This document shows, piece after piece, positions 13,101-26,900 of a stretch of DNA of 64,000 bases. The translations under genes and the position numbers were made by a program. Numbering within the stretch: position 1 is the stretch's first letter; each line of letters begins with the position of its first letter. Location: positions 42,428,531 through 42,492,530 of the forward strand of contig CM038717.1 of the NCBI GenBank assembly GCA_021613375.1, written 5' to 3'. Under the pieces are notes generated by a model. It had not been told where the DNA came from. It was given only the letters and a program-made list of their open reading frames with translations, and ran no database searches. Origin of the DNA: Megaleporinus macrocephalus (Eukaryota > Chordata > Actinopteri > Characiformes > Anostomidae).

Positions 13101-16100
13101 CCGAGCTCACTACAAAAATTCCTGAACGCTACCATATGACGTCACTGGTGGACAACAGTGAACAGCGCTGCGGTACAACAGCGTTATGACTGACTGAGAA
13201 TGTTCCAGCACTGCTTCTTCAGATTCTGTTGATATTTTTGAATTTGAATGTGAAAGAGCTGTAATGTGGAAATAGACCACCATATCACTTAGTCCTGAGA
13301 CTTTTAGTCAAATCACACCCACAACAGCAGCTCATTCAGAGTGTAAACAGTATCTAGCTAAATAACCAACCAACATTATTCACGACAACAGCCTAGCAAC
13401 CAGCTAAACTCAGATATAGAGGTACAGTTATTGTAGTAAAATGTAATCAAAGTGGAACTCGCTCTCATACGACTCTATAAATCTTCTAAAACTCAACTAC
13501 GTTAGCTTAGCATAACTTGAGCCACCGAACTTGGCAAGTAAAGCTAATGTTAGCTAACATCAGCTAAAGCAGGCTCAGTAACTGACCTTACCTGGTTTAC
13601 CTCCACGTACATGGAGGCTCTTGAACACCTCTTGCTGGTTTCCTTACACACCCATACTGTTGGAACAGCGCCAGACTTAAGATCCAGTCGTCATGTGAGC
13701 CTACGTCCCATAGTCGTGATAATCTTCAGACATGAAATGATCTACAGATGTCGGAGTGAGAGGACGCTCCTTTTTCAATGTGACTGTTTAAAGTAGACAG
13801 GTTTAGTCCACTTTCTGGGGTCCCACTGTACATCCATTTACCCCAGCCAAAAACAACAACAACTTTCTGTCATTGTGCATCATCATAAGTGTGTCTTCTA
13901 GTGTTGTTGTCCACCATCTACGTCACACGCATAACGTCTGCGCCAGTTTCCGAACAGTGGGTGGAGTTAACAGGAGTGGAGTTTCTTGATTTAAAAATAA
14001 AACGTTTTCTGACTTTTAAGAACCACAAGTTAGGATCTCAAACTCTGCTATATTTCATGTTTGACATTTTCATATTAGCTGGTGCTTAGCCTTTAACATC
14101 AGGAATACGCTATTTACCAACATATCTGATCTTAAGACACAAGGTCATATAACAGATTTATACATTTCTCTTGTACAGTTAAATAAATAAATAAATAAAA
14201 TATTTTATGAATAGAAATACATGTCTTTGCTGGTATAAGGGTTAGAGCACTGTTATACACAGTGTTATTTGTTTCTTACAGGGTGAGCAAGGAGCCACTG
14301 GGAAGGCTGGGCCGATGGGAGAGAGAGTGAGTTTTTCACACCCTACACAAAGGCAGATTTACATTCCTTTGATTTGATGGTGCTAATGAAGTCACGTTAT
14401 TGTGTGTAGGGCCTAGTTGGCTTTGTGGGTCCAGTAGGGGAGCCTGGATTGGCAGGAGAAAAGGTGAGAGACACGCATGCATGTTTATATGAACATACAG
14501 GTGTCACACCTGCTGTAACATAATAGATTAACACATACTGTTATGTGGTGTCCCAGTATTTATTGATGCACAATGTCATTGCAAAGATCGTTACAGCTTG
14601 TGACACTGATTTAGGCAAATTGTGTGATTTTGTGTGTGTGTGCGCACATAAATTAACTGTTTCAGGGTGATCGAGGGGGGATGGGCTTGCCTGGACCTCC
14701 AGGAGAGAAAGGATCTGAAGTAAGACCACACAAATAATTACTAATACCAAAGTGGAAACTTCTAGTTCACTTCTAGGTTCTCCACAGTAACAAGATTCTA
14801 TGAGCGATAGGAGTCTATGAGTTATCTGAGGTCATAAACCTGTGTGTAGATATTTATGTGTTTTATATACACATCATTAAGTACACCCTCTTGTATGTAC
14901 TTTCTTTTCTCATTTTGGCCGGTCCATCAACCATATAGGACAGAGGTCACTAATAGGTGGGCCGCGGTCCGGGTCCAGACCCAGACGATGTACAATGTGG
15001 ACCCAAACTTATAAACTATTGAGAGGGATTTAATTTGTGTTTATTTTAAGCGGCGCAACTTTTCTAGTCTTTACGGTATACAGGCTGTGGCAGTTAAAGG
15101 TCGGCAGTGAAGAACCAACATATCTTGTACGTTCTGAGACGGTGGCGAATTAAAAATAGCCACGTATATCTAGTATGTGTGTGAGAATGCCTTTTCAGCC
15201 CAGATTTAAAGTCCTGGCTAGACAACCAAGAGCTCACTTCTCTCACTAAACAAGACAAAGTTTGGAGGAATGAGATAAAAACTGTTAAGATGTTCAATTG
15301 CTGTAACAAGAAAACACATTTTGTTTTTACCTTTTCTATAAATAAACACTAGGTTGCACTTAAGAAAAACAGCATTCTGTGTTTTTTTAATGTAGCCCTT
15401 GTTTTTATTGAATGGGGTAAAACATTTATTTGAAGTTTTCTAAATAATAAGTTCAGTTTAGCATTTAAACCGTAAATATACTGAAATATACTGAACGGTA
15501 TGTGTGGTGTGTTGGTGTTTCAGTAGCTGATGGTATAAGATGCTGATACTAGACTACTTCAGTAAACAGGATACACCACTGAATCAGAACACACGTTAGA
15601 AATGATGACAGTCCGGACCAGCCTGAGGAAATTTCCTCTAACTGGACTGTACTGACTCTAATTACATACCCCTGATATAAGAGAACTTAGTAGCTCTATA
15701 ATTACAGTGCATTTTTTTCTCTACATGCTTTCTTACCCCTTTCACATTGTTCTTTATTGGTCGGGGCCCCCACAGGACCACCACAGGGCACAAAAATAAG
15801 AACACCACAAGTATTATTCAGGTTGTGAATCATTCTCAGCTACCTTTAGTTTTGGGAACAGTCAAAGAGTTTAACAGTACATCTAACAGAGTGGACAGTA
15901 AGTAGTCTGTTGAAAAGCTCCAGAAGCAGTGCTGTGTGATTTACTTACACAGCACACACTAACTTGACACCTCTTACCTCACTGCAGTGCTGAGAATGAT
16001 CCGGCACACAAAAAGATGCTTAAAGAACAGGCAGGAACTGATAATGAGAGGAGATACAAGCAGGTGTACTTAAAGATGTATTGGTACATGCACCATTGAT

Positions 16101-19100
16101 GTATTAAATGCAGTTATTAAAATGAATATAATAACTTAAGCATTAAAATAACTGTTTACGTTGTCTGTCTCAGGGACATCCAGGAACTCCTGGGGAGACT
16201 GGACCACCTGGCCCTCCAGGGCCATCAGTAAGTCGTAGCAGAACCTTATATAATTTTTAGACATCAACAGAAGTTCTTCCTGCCCCTGGGTGCAATTATT
16301 GTCTAGCTAAAGATCTACTTAGCACTAGGTAGTTGTCACAATAGTCAGCTAACTAAACTTTTGAAACAGTCACCTGAAGCAGTAGTATACTAGTCTTACC
16401 ATAAACAGGCTAGCATGCTGGTCTTCTGATCTTCCTTTATATGTGGACAGCTGTAAAACAACTCATCATTTTGAGTGCCATATGTGCTCCTTTAGAATTA
16501 TTGTATCACTACCGTGTTGGTTAAAGATACTATATAGACAAAAGTTCTCAGACACCCATACATTACACCTGTGGGAGCTTTAATGATGGCCCATTCTGAA
16601 TTCATACGCTTAATTATGGAGTTGGTCCCCCTTTGCAGCTATAACAATTTCCGTTCTAGTTCATAAGTGTTGGATGGGGTTGAGGTCAGGATCTTCTAGT
16701 CAGGATCTTCCGCACCAAAACTCACCTAACCAGCCTTTATGAAGCTGCTTTGTGCTCTGGGACACAGTCATGCTGGAACAGGAACTTCCCAAGCTGTTAG
16801 AATAGGGAAGAGGTAGGAAAGCGTGATTGGACACTCTAAAGGTGCAGTTCATCACCTGGGAAAGCACACGGAACATGTTCAGTGAGGCTTTCAAGATGTC
16901 CGCTTACCTATTACTTGCTGGGGTATCAAGATACGTCATTTTCCCTTTCCTTTCGGAAATAAAAGGATGTCCTGAGATATTTGACTCTGATTTTGATTCT
17001 TAACACTACCTGCCCAATTGCAAAGTTTGGCAGAGGAAGAATGATGGTCTGAGGGCTTTAGGGATGAATCGAAATGCCAACTGCAAACCAAGCCTTCTTG
17101 TCTTTTTTGTCATTGTCTGACCTCACCACTGCTCATGTTGAATCCCTTTATCCCGGACTGAAAGTTAAGAGTAAAGTCTTTCCAGAGTGCAGGTTGCCAT
17201 AGCAGTAAAAGCAGCTCCATTTGAATGTGTATGAGTTTGATATGAGAGGTTCAAAAGCCACATATTGGTTGTGATGTTTGGGTGTGCACAAGCTTTTGGA
17301 CATATAGCGTTTCTAAGGAATGAAACTAAATACTAAACATAGTCACTGTCTGCAGGTCAGAGAGCGAGTACACCCTGTTAACGGTCATTTGCAGAGCTGG
17401 GGCTCAAACCTGAATACTAGTTGAACCTTTGCTGAGCCATGTGTCCCTCTACCGTCTTGAGATAAATAGAGGCTGAACCATATTGGCATCTTCAACTGTG
17501 ACTGTATTAGCCAGCTGTCAATCATCATTGCAGCACCTTAGTAGACAAGAGTGCATGTGAGCGGAGTCTGAGCAGAAGTTCATCTTTTAGTAAGTTCATT
17601 TACTGCAGTAATTGTGTGCATGTGTATCTGCTAAAACCTTTCTGCTCTGTTGTATAGGGCCCCCCTGGATCACGTGGCCCCACTGGCACGCGAGGACCTA
17701 AAGGGAGACGGGTAAGATCAATTTTAGATCAGTGTGTGAGAGAGAAAGAGAGAGAGAGAGAAATTTATGCGTAACGTGTTATTCATTTTTTGTTGTGCAT
17801 GTACAGGCAGCTGCAAACCTTAGTTTAAAAATTGTGAAAGCAAATAAAACAGGAAGCAGTGATTTATAAATCCACTTTGACCTGTATTTATTTAAAAGTG
17901 GCACAAAGAATTTTTTTATAACCATGTTTATAAAAGGAATTATGACAAATTGAAAGCATTCCTCAATGAGTGATTTGAGTCAGTGAGTATTTTGGGGTAT
18001 TTCACTCCACTTGGACTCGGGAATACATCGATAAACCATTGTTAATAGTAAAAGTAGAGCAGCAGACATTTCCGCTCCCACTTAAAGCGTTTTTGTAATC
18101 ACTCCACTCCGGATCCGTTCCAGGTTTTCTGTTTCCCATCCACCCTTGTTCTGTACTCACACATCAGGGAAGCTATTCAGCTGCTAATTGCGAAATTGAT
18201 GGTTGTTATTAAATAAAAAATAACCACACATTCTGTGCTATGCAGGCTTTTTTAGAAGGTTCAGGCTTGAAGCGACGGCCCATCACTGGTTCTAAAACTT
18301 TATCATTCTCACAACGAAACAGCACACTACTGACTCTGTAATCAGTAGTGTAAAACTTTACTGTGGGTGGTGAGAATTTCCAGTATGTAGGTCTGCTGAA
18401 TGGTTCCTCACCACAGATGCTGTGTATGAATGGCTGTCACATGCCAGCTGTATTGGTGCCGTATCACTCGTCATGTAGTCTGTGTCAGAGTAAAGACTGT
18501 CTGGCTTGCGGGATAAACCGGTTTCAGAACAAGAGAGAACGTCTCTCCGCTCCCGACTCTGCACTGCTCACAGGCTCTGCTATGCACAGTGGAAGCCGTA
18601 TAACAACAACATCCCGAAACGCTGCCAGCTTCTCTGTACCCGTCTGAAACCGACTGATGCACAGTGGAAATGTGTATTGTGGTCTCACTAGTCATCCTTT
18701 GTTTAAGGATTGTTTATGGAAATAAGAGATGTTATATTCTCTGGGCCAAAGAAAAAAGAACTATCCACATTGTTGCAGGCGTAGTGTTCAAACGGCAGGG
18801 TCTGTCATGGTATGGGGGGGTAAGAGGTCATGGCCTGATATATAGAACAATATATATACACATTTTTATGCAATGCCGGCTGCCTTCTATTACATTGTCT
18901 TTTTCAGGGACATGTGAATACTTGTGGTGCGTTACGAAGCACAAAATTCGTCAGCGGAGGTCCTGTTATTGTACTGATTTCAAACAGTCAAGCTGAAATT
19001 ACCAATCACTGCTTTCAGTTCTTTTGGCTGGCCACATATTGTCCCAACTGTTCTGGAACTGAGGTTTGTAGTTTTGGAAACTTATAGGCTGGCAGTGTAG

Positions 19101-20916
19101 AAGAATAGAAAAGCACAGTCAGTAGCAAACCACTCACACACAAACACACGCACACACACTTAAACACGCACACACACACACACTTAAACACACACACACA
19201 CAGGGTTACCCCTAGAGAATGGTTCTCATCTGCACAGCAGCCCTCAACTCCATAAAAATGCAGGATCAACATGAATTGCACAGAAAAAGAAAGAGAGAGA
19301 GAGAGAGCTCAGAATGGGGGATGTGGTGGGGGGGGTGAGGGCATGATCAGATGAGAACAGAGAGAGTCTGTTTCCATGGAAAATCTGACTAGACCCTCAA
19401 AGCCTCTGTGAATCAGTCATGAGTCGTGTTCTACATGAATGAGTGAATCACTGTTCCGTTTCATTACTAGTTTGTCTTCTTTTAGATCTGATATTTGAGT
19501 ATTGATACCCACAAGTAGAGCATCGTGACCACTGTTGTGCTGTAATTTTAAACTTACCATGAAAGAAGCCTTAATCTGTATGTTATATAGTGGCTTTGAT
19601 CACAGGTTTGAGTGAACGTCTCAGATTCAGTGAATCAGGCGGTTCACATGGCACTGATTGTTTATGTGGGTCGACTGAGTTCACGTAGTAAAGATTCAGT
19701 TTAGTTCAAAGCACAGATTCAGTTTATGAAAATGTTTATGAGACTTGATTCATATGGTATACCTTCAGTTAATGCAGAGTTAAGTTTATATGGCACGGAT
19801 TTGTTCTGTGTGGTTCCAGTTAATTACATGTGCCATTCTGTTCTGAAGGTTGTATTTCAGTTCATTTGGCACTGATCCATTTCCTACTAATGAAGTCATT
19901 TTGTGCTGATTGTGTTGTGTCATTTGTGTTGATGCAGAAATCTCATTATGAAAGGATTATCTAAATCAGAGGTCACTGAAAGGCAGACCGCGGTCCGGAT
20001 CCGGACCCAGGCGTTGTCCAATGCGGACCCAAACCGATAATCTATTGAGAAGGATTTAATTTACTGAGTTTATTTTAAGTGGCGGAACATTTCTTGTCTT
20101 TACGGTATATGGACTCTGTGGCACAGTAACCTCACAGACCAATCACGTGCGTTGTAAGACCGCCAAAGGCGCTCAGCCAATCAGATCTGTGCAGATTTGG
20201 GAGAGCGGCTCGCGCACAGGCGACTTACTCAATGGACTGAGACGTATGTTGATTCTGTCCACGGGCAGCTCCAAACCAACATGTCTCATATGTTCTGAGA
20301 CCGTGGCTTCAGTTGCTGATGACCTAAAATGCTGATAGGCTATTTCAGTATACAGGATATGGCATTGAATCCTAACACAAGTTAGAAATGGTGATGGTCC
20401 GGGCCTTGGCCTGAAGAAATTTTCTTTAACTGGACCTTCCTGAACTCTAATTAAGTACCCCTGATCTAGACTAATGGAATCTTACAGTTCTGTAGAGACT
20501 TCTAGAGATCAGTGAGTGTTGTCACTGAGCTGCTGTACTTCGGATTCATGTGTAAATATTTAGGTGTGCTGTTTGCACAGGGCTGATTGAGTATATGTAA
20601 AGTTTCTTTACAATCTTTGCGATCTAAGCTACAGCCGCTACCCTGTGACTGCATTTAGCCAGAAGAGCGTTAGTGAGGTCAGGTACAGAGTTTGGATGTT
20701 CAGTTCTGGATCACTCCATGCGCTCCGAAGGTGCTTGATGCCCTATCACCCCAGAGAATACAGCTCCACACTGGTGACCTTAGCTTCATGTGCAGCTGCT
20801 TTAGTGCTTTTCTGTGGAAATCATTTAAAGCTGTATGTGGGCAGTCTGTTTCTGGGTCATGGTAAGGATATGGGTGTACCTTAAAGCAGCCGAATGCACT
20901 ACTAATGAACATGCAC

Positions 20917-20963
<47 letters not shown>

Positions 20964-23900
20964 GCAGTTTTTATTGTATAGGCATTGTTAGCTCTGTGAA
21001 TAGGCCTCCTGTTTGTGTATGCCCAAGCTTCACCACACACTTATGCCTTCAGTCACAGTGTGAGACCCCTCTGCTTCTGTGTGACCTTGTGTGTGTGTGT
21101 GTGTGTGTCTGTATGTGTGTGTGTGATGGCAAGATTAGCCAGCTGGCAGGGAGAATGTGATGGTTTTGTTTCATTTCAGCTTGATGTGTTTTGGCTGGGC
21201 ATGTGCAGTGATCTGGTGTTATTATCAGTACACACACACCCACACACACACACTCTGCATTCTTCCAGAAGTAGATAATGTGTTACTGATTTGTAGGCGG
21301 TTTATGCGCTCATTCCCTCTTTGTGATGCTCTCATATGTCATCCTAGCGGTGGCCCATTGAAGCACAGAGAGAGAGACTAAAATGTTTTAGTATCTTTGT
21401 GTCATGTAAGCGATTCACTTCGATTTTTTTCTTGTTTTGAATTATCATATGTCCAGTGCGTTTATCCATTTCAAATTTACACTTGTGAACAAAGAAGTGT
21501 GTACAGCATTAAGACATCTGTGATAAGAAGTATTTTTTTACGAGTTATTTTCTCTCTGTATTAAAATCATTTTCTCATTGAAATGCCCATCTTCTTTACA
21601 GGTTCAGTTTTATAGGTGTTCTAAAGATCTTATGCTCAGTCTTTTTTTCGCCAAATATCCAGATATATCCAATATCCGTCTACGCACTTACACTCTTATT
21701 TGTCTATGCACTCACATACAAATTTTAGAGATGCTTTTTTTTTGCTAATTAGTAGCTTATTTGTTTAACTCCTATTTATTGCTATGCTTATGGGGTCATT
21801 CTTCGTTATTAGTTTTATTTTATAAACATATCTCTGTTTCTTCTTAAATTTGATGTGGACATTGGAAGGATATCAGATAACAGAAGTGTCTGAATGCTTG
21901 TTTCCTTCTGCTTTATGCACACAAACACACACACACACTAACAAACACACACACTTACACACACAAACACACACACACACACACCCTCACAAACACACAC
22001 ACAAACACACTGCCTCACCTCTTAGTTTACCTAAGTAAGAATACCTAATTGTATATAAGTGCCTCTAAAATAAGGTATACATGAGCTTCTTAGTGTCTAA
22101 GTGTATGTGTATATGTTTAAGGGCCCTCGGGGACTGGATGGACCAGCTGGTGAGGCTGGCACTGAGGGAAAGAAGGTAGGGGTCATGATGAACTATGATG
22201 AAGCATCTATTTATCTGTCTGTCTATCTATATATCATAAACATTAGAAAAATAGTGATAACCAAAATATCCCAAAATATATAATATTCCTAGTAGTAACT
22301 TACTTTTCCTTTGCATTCTCCAACAGGGTCCTGATGGTCCTCCTGGAAAAATTGGCTTCCCTGGAGACCAGGTGAAACCCGCCGGTCAGATCTCTGTGCT
22401 GAAAAATTCTGGAAAAATTTGTATTATATGTATATGCCATATATAAACAATGCTTTTTGTTAAAAAAAAAAAATCTCATGTTTTAATACAAAAGAAAGGA
22501 AAGAGAATAATCGTTAATGTAAAAATGTACTAATGAGTTAAACAGTTTGTTTGATGGGACTGTAATGCAGTCCGGATCCTAACAGCTCTGTTCGGGTTTG
22601 GTGACTTACGTCAACAGTTATATTAACAGAAACACGGGATTAAAGTTATCCGTGTTCAGACGAGTGCTAAGAGGGTGCCTGGGTGATTTTCTGGCTGGCA
22701 CATTTAGATTGATCTGTATGCAGTTTGTGGCTCTGAAAGGTTTTTCTTGGGAAGAGCCTTCAAGGGATCCTGATGACATAAGCACTTCCTTTAATAACCA
22801 TCTAATAGTAGACGCACCTAATAATAGCGCAGTACAGCGGCCCCATGTGCCATACTTAAAACATAATGAGTTCATTGTGTTAAGAAAATTGTGTTAAGGT
22901 TTGTATTTATTTTAAACAGACCAGAGTGTCTTTTACTTGCTGGCCAAGTATTTTTCAGAAAGAAGCTGGTGTGTTTCAGCAGTTTTCGCAGGTTTGCATC
23001 CAAGAATCCCATCAGTGAATACAAGCTCATAAAAATACAACCCCAGACTTTGAGGTTTCCTCCTCTGTGCTTTACAGTAGCCTGGTTGTTAGCTGGTCTG
23101 GTTGGAAGTCTTCTCCAGGCTTTCTCCACACAGAGAGCCTTTTCTAGTTTGTTAAAATGTCATTTTGTTAAATTTCTGGACGACCCTTGTTGGCAGGAAC
23201 GCTTGTATCAGCAGCCATGACTCTCGTTTTGTCACCTGACAGGCTGAGTATACCTGCAGGGATGTTTTCTTACTGTGGCACATCAGCGCAATTTACAGGG
23301 AACAAGTTTTATTTAAATAAAATGTGGTATTGTGTAGTTTATAAAAGGTGTCGTGATAGATTTCTAGGAACACAGTTTTGGTACTATTTTTCCACAGAGG
23401 CTGTGTTTACATATAGATTTTCATTCTTATTCTAGATTACGACTGAGGTGTTTATACTCAACAATTTTATAAAAATTTACATGTACACTATAAGTAATCA
23501 GATTTAATCAGAACAAAATTACGGCTTGGTGTATTCATTACCATGACAACGAGCATCGAGCGAGTTCAGTCAGAGTGAGACTGGCATTAGTATGTTACCT
23601 GAGGTTTTAGTTAGTGAGCTCGTGTTTTTAACTGCTTTAAAATTAAAGCAGACTCAAAAAAACATATTTCAGATACTTATTAAAGAAGGGGCGAGAGGAA
23701 CACGTCACCTCCTGCAACACCGTTTTCACCCGTGTTAACTTTGGGTCGATCTCCCGTGAATTCATTCATAATTTAGTAAAACATGAAGGTGGGTTGAGTG
23801 GAGCCACTTTTACTGTTCAGGTTTTTAGCTCTGTAATATGCAGATTTGAGAAACTTCCTGTTTTTAATTAACTCTATAGTTCATGTAAACTCACTGTCGT

Positions 23901-26900
23901 TCATTTGCTCATATACTCTTCTGAACAGCTTGTTATTGTGAGCTTCACGGCGGTCCATCCTGCTAACAGTTATTAAATCTTTTAAGGTTTGAATTATGAA
24001 CTGGTCTCCTCTGAAGACCAGTCTTCACCTCCAGCCATTTTGAAACGTCCTCTATGACGCTACAGTACATGTGCAGAGCGTACTTAAACTTTCTGATTGG
24101 GAATGTAATCAGATACAGGCTATTATTCTTCTATTAAACAGATTTTTTACGGTATTACCCACCTCCTTCAATCAGATAGAAACTGTAATTCGAATCGGAC
24201 TAGTCTATTCAGATTGAGGTGTATACATGAAAGTATTCTATTCCGATTCAGCTATTAGTCGGATTATTAACGGATTATCAGTCTGCTTGTAAACGTAGCT
24301 AGTGTGTGCTGACCTGATCTTTGAATGCAGCTCTTAGAGCAAAATTCATGCCCTCAGCTCTTCCTGGAGAGGCAGTGACTGAACACTAGAAAAGGACTGA
24401 AATAGAGTAAAAACGTTATGTGATCCTTTAAGTGAGGATTTGACCTTTTTGTAAATAAAAAAGAACATTGCCCCTTAAGGCCATTGCACCGCAGATTTCC
24501 AATGAGTAAAGGACACTGTGACTCATTTTACTGATTCACATCAATCTAGTGCTTCATTTCAAGAAATCAAGCTGTACGACCGTTTGTTAATTTGATTTAC
24601 CAGCGGAACGGCATCCACGGCAATATCCCAGCGATCTTAAAACACTTACTTGACCTTTAGACTGTAAATTAGCTGTCCGTGAGTGCAGCATCATCTCCAT
24701 CTTGCTGTTTATACCTTCATGAACAAGTTGCATTCATTCTTAATACAGTTTATAGCAGTACTTACATAAGGGTAGAACAGTCATTCCTGTTTAACTACAC
24801 TACTGGGGCTAATCAGAGACACTGGTTAAAGTTTATTAAAGCTACTGTAATCAGCCTAGAGAGTCCTAGAGGAAGCGTTCAGTGGTCTGCCTGGGTTATG
24901 TTAGGACATTTAGAGACAATAACTAAAATTGCAGCAGCTCTATACAAAGCTTGGTGACTTTGATGCAGCGTGTTGGTCTGTGCCTCATATAGATTCATGT
25001 GTTTCTGTGCAGGGTAAGATCGGGGAGCCTGGCGAGGTGGGGCCGAAAGGATTTCCGGTATGTTCTGTTAATACGCTCTTTTAAATTTGTTGATCATGAG
25101 CATATGTAAGTATAATGGCTGTTAATTTGTTTGATACTGATATTAGTGACTCATAGTCTGTGGATGCTCGTAGTCTCCGCATCAAATTGATTTAAAATGT
25201 CTGTCATCGTCCAGACCTTCATCAGTGGTCAGGTTCTGACCACAGAGCTGCCCGTGGCTGGGTTGCGGTCCACTCTCAGCCTAGCAGTCACACTGACATG
25301 TAAAAACCCAGCTACACCACTGTGTAGCCACTTGTAGCAGCACTACATACAGGCATACATATATGGCAGTACATATGTATTAGTGTCACAGCTGTGCTGA
25401 GGATGGACCACTGGACAGTAGTGGACCTATAGTTAGAGACCCATCAGTGATGAATGGGGCAGCTGACAGATGTATGATTTACACCTATGTAGCAGAGCAG
25501 GTAGATAAAGTTGACATGGGACTGAGTACCTGGTAAGAGTTTAGTTTGAACAGTGAATATGTGTAGCAGTCATAATTGGTTTTTAATATATATTATTTTT
25601 CTCCACAGGGGATCCAGGGGCCTTCTGGGGCTCCAGGAGACAAAGGAATTGCAGGAGAACCAGTAAGTAAATCCCATCTATCTATTAAACAGTTAATACA
25701 CACACAGTTTATACACTGTCACTTTCATTTTTTCCCCAGTACTCGTGTCTCCTCACTCATTTTTCTGTAGTTCAGTGTATCACCCTGTATCAGAGTTTAT
25801 GATGTATGTGTGGTTTACTGATGCTATCCATATCTGTCTTAAATAAGGGACCCCCAGGAATACCAGGAGCAATAGGGCCTCTTGGGAACATTGGACCAAA
25901 GGTACATCTCCACAGTGCCCTCTCACACACATACACACACTGCTTCTTCTTCACATTTTCTTATCCTGAGTGTTTCATTGCTATTAAACCCCGTCATACA
26001 TGAGCACATACACTGAATGTAATAATAATGAGAACCCACATGCAGGCGTGTGTACATATAAATGCACAAACTTTTGAATCCCAAAACTTTTTCCTATTTT
26101 CACTAATTTATTATCTCTCTATAATAAGACAGACTGGATTAGGTGTAATTATCGTAATAGGTGCTCTAATTCTAATCATTACTCATTTAAATTAAACGTT
26201 TTGATGAGTTGACAATGGCACTAAGCCCTTCCTGCTACGGAAAAGACGTCTAAACATAACATTGACAATGGCACAAACAAGAGAACACAAAAAAAAAATT
26301 CACCTTACAGTTAAAAGATTTCTATAATTGTTCAGTTGTTCAGCTGTTTGGCTTAAGACCCGTTACTGGCATGCCTATAACTGCTTGTCTCTTTCACAGG
26401 GCCCTCCCGGAAAAGTGGGAGACTCTGGACTTCCAGGTGAACCAGGAGAGAAGGTAGGAGGGTCGAGCTGTATCTCAACAGCCAGTACAATAACCAGTAA
26501 ATCTGTAGTGATGCCCCGAATATTAACTTATACTTATAGTCTGTGCTGCCACAGCCTGAAACTGCTGTCGTCTGTAGTAGAAACTGCATTTTCACATTTT
26601 TAAGACCTCCCCATTGACAAGCTTCTTCCATATTTTACCAAACACACCAAAACTAATATTTCAGTTTGAAGCAAACATTGAGCACATACCACATAAAAAC
26701 CAGAAGGCCAATGTTTACATGATATTAACAATCTAATGGTTGCATCTCCTCCAGGCTAGGTGGTATGTAAATTTGGCCTGGTGGGCAGGCCTGCTTATTT
26801 AATGGTGTTAAAAGCATTTCCTAGTTCTAGCCTTTGTTTCTTTGCTGTCCAGTACTGGGGGGCTTCATTCTTTTTTAGCTGATGTTGTTAATGGGTGTTA

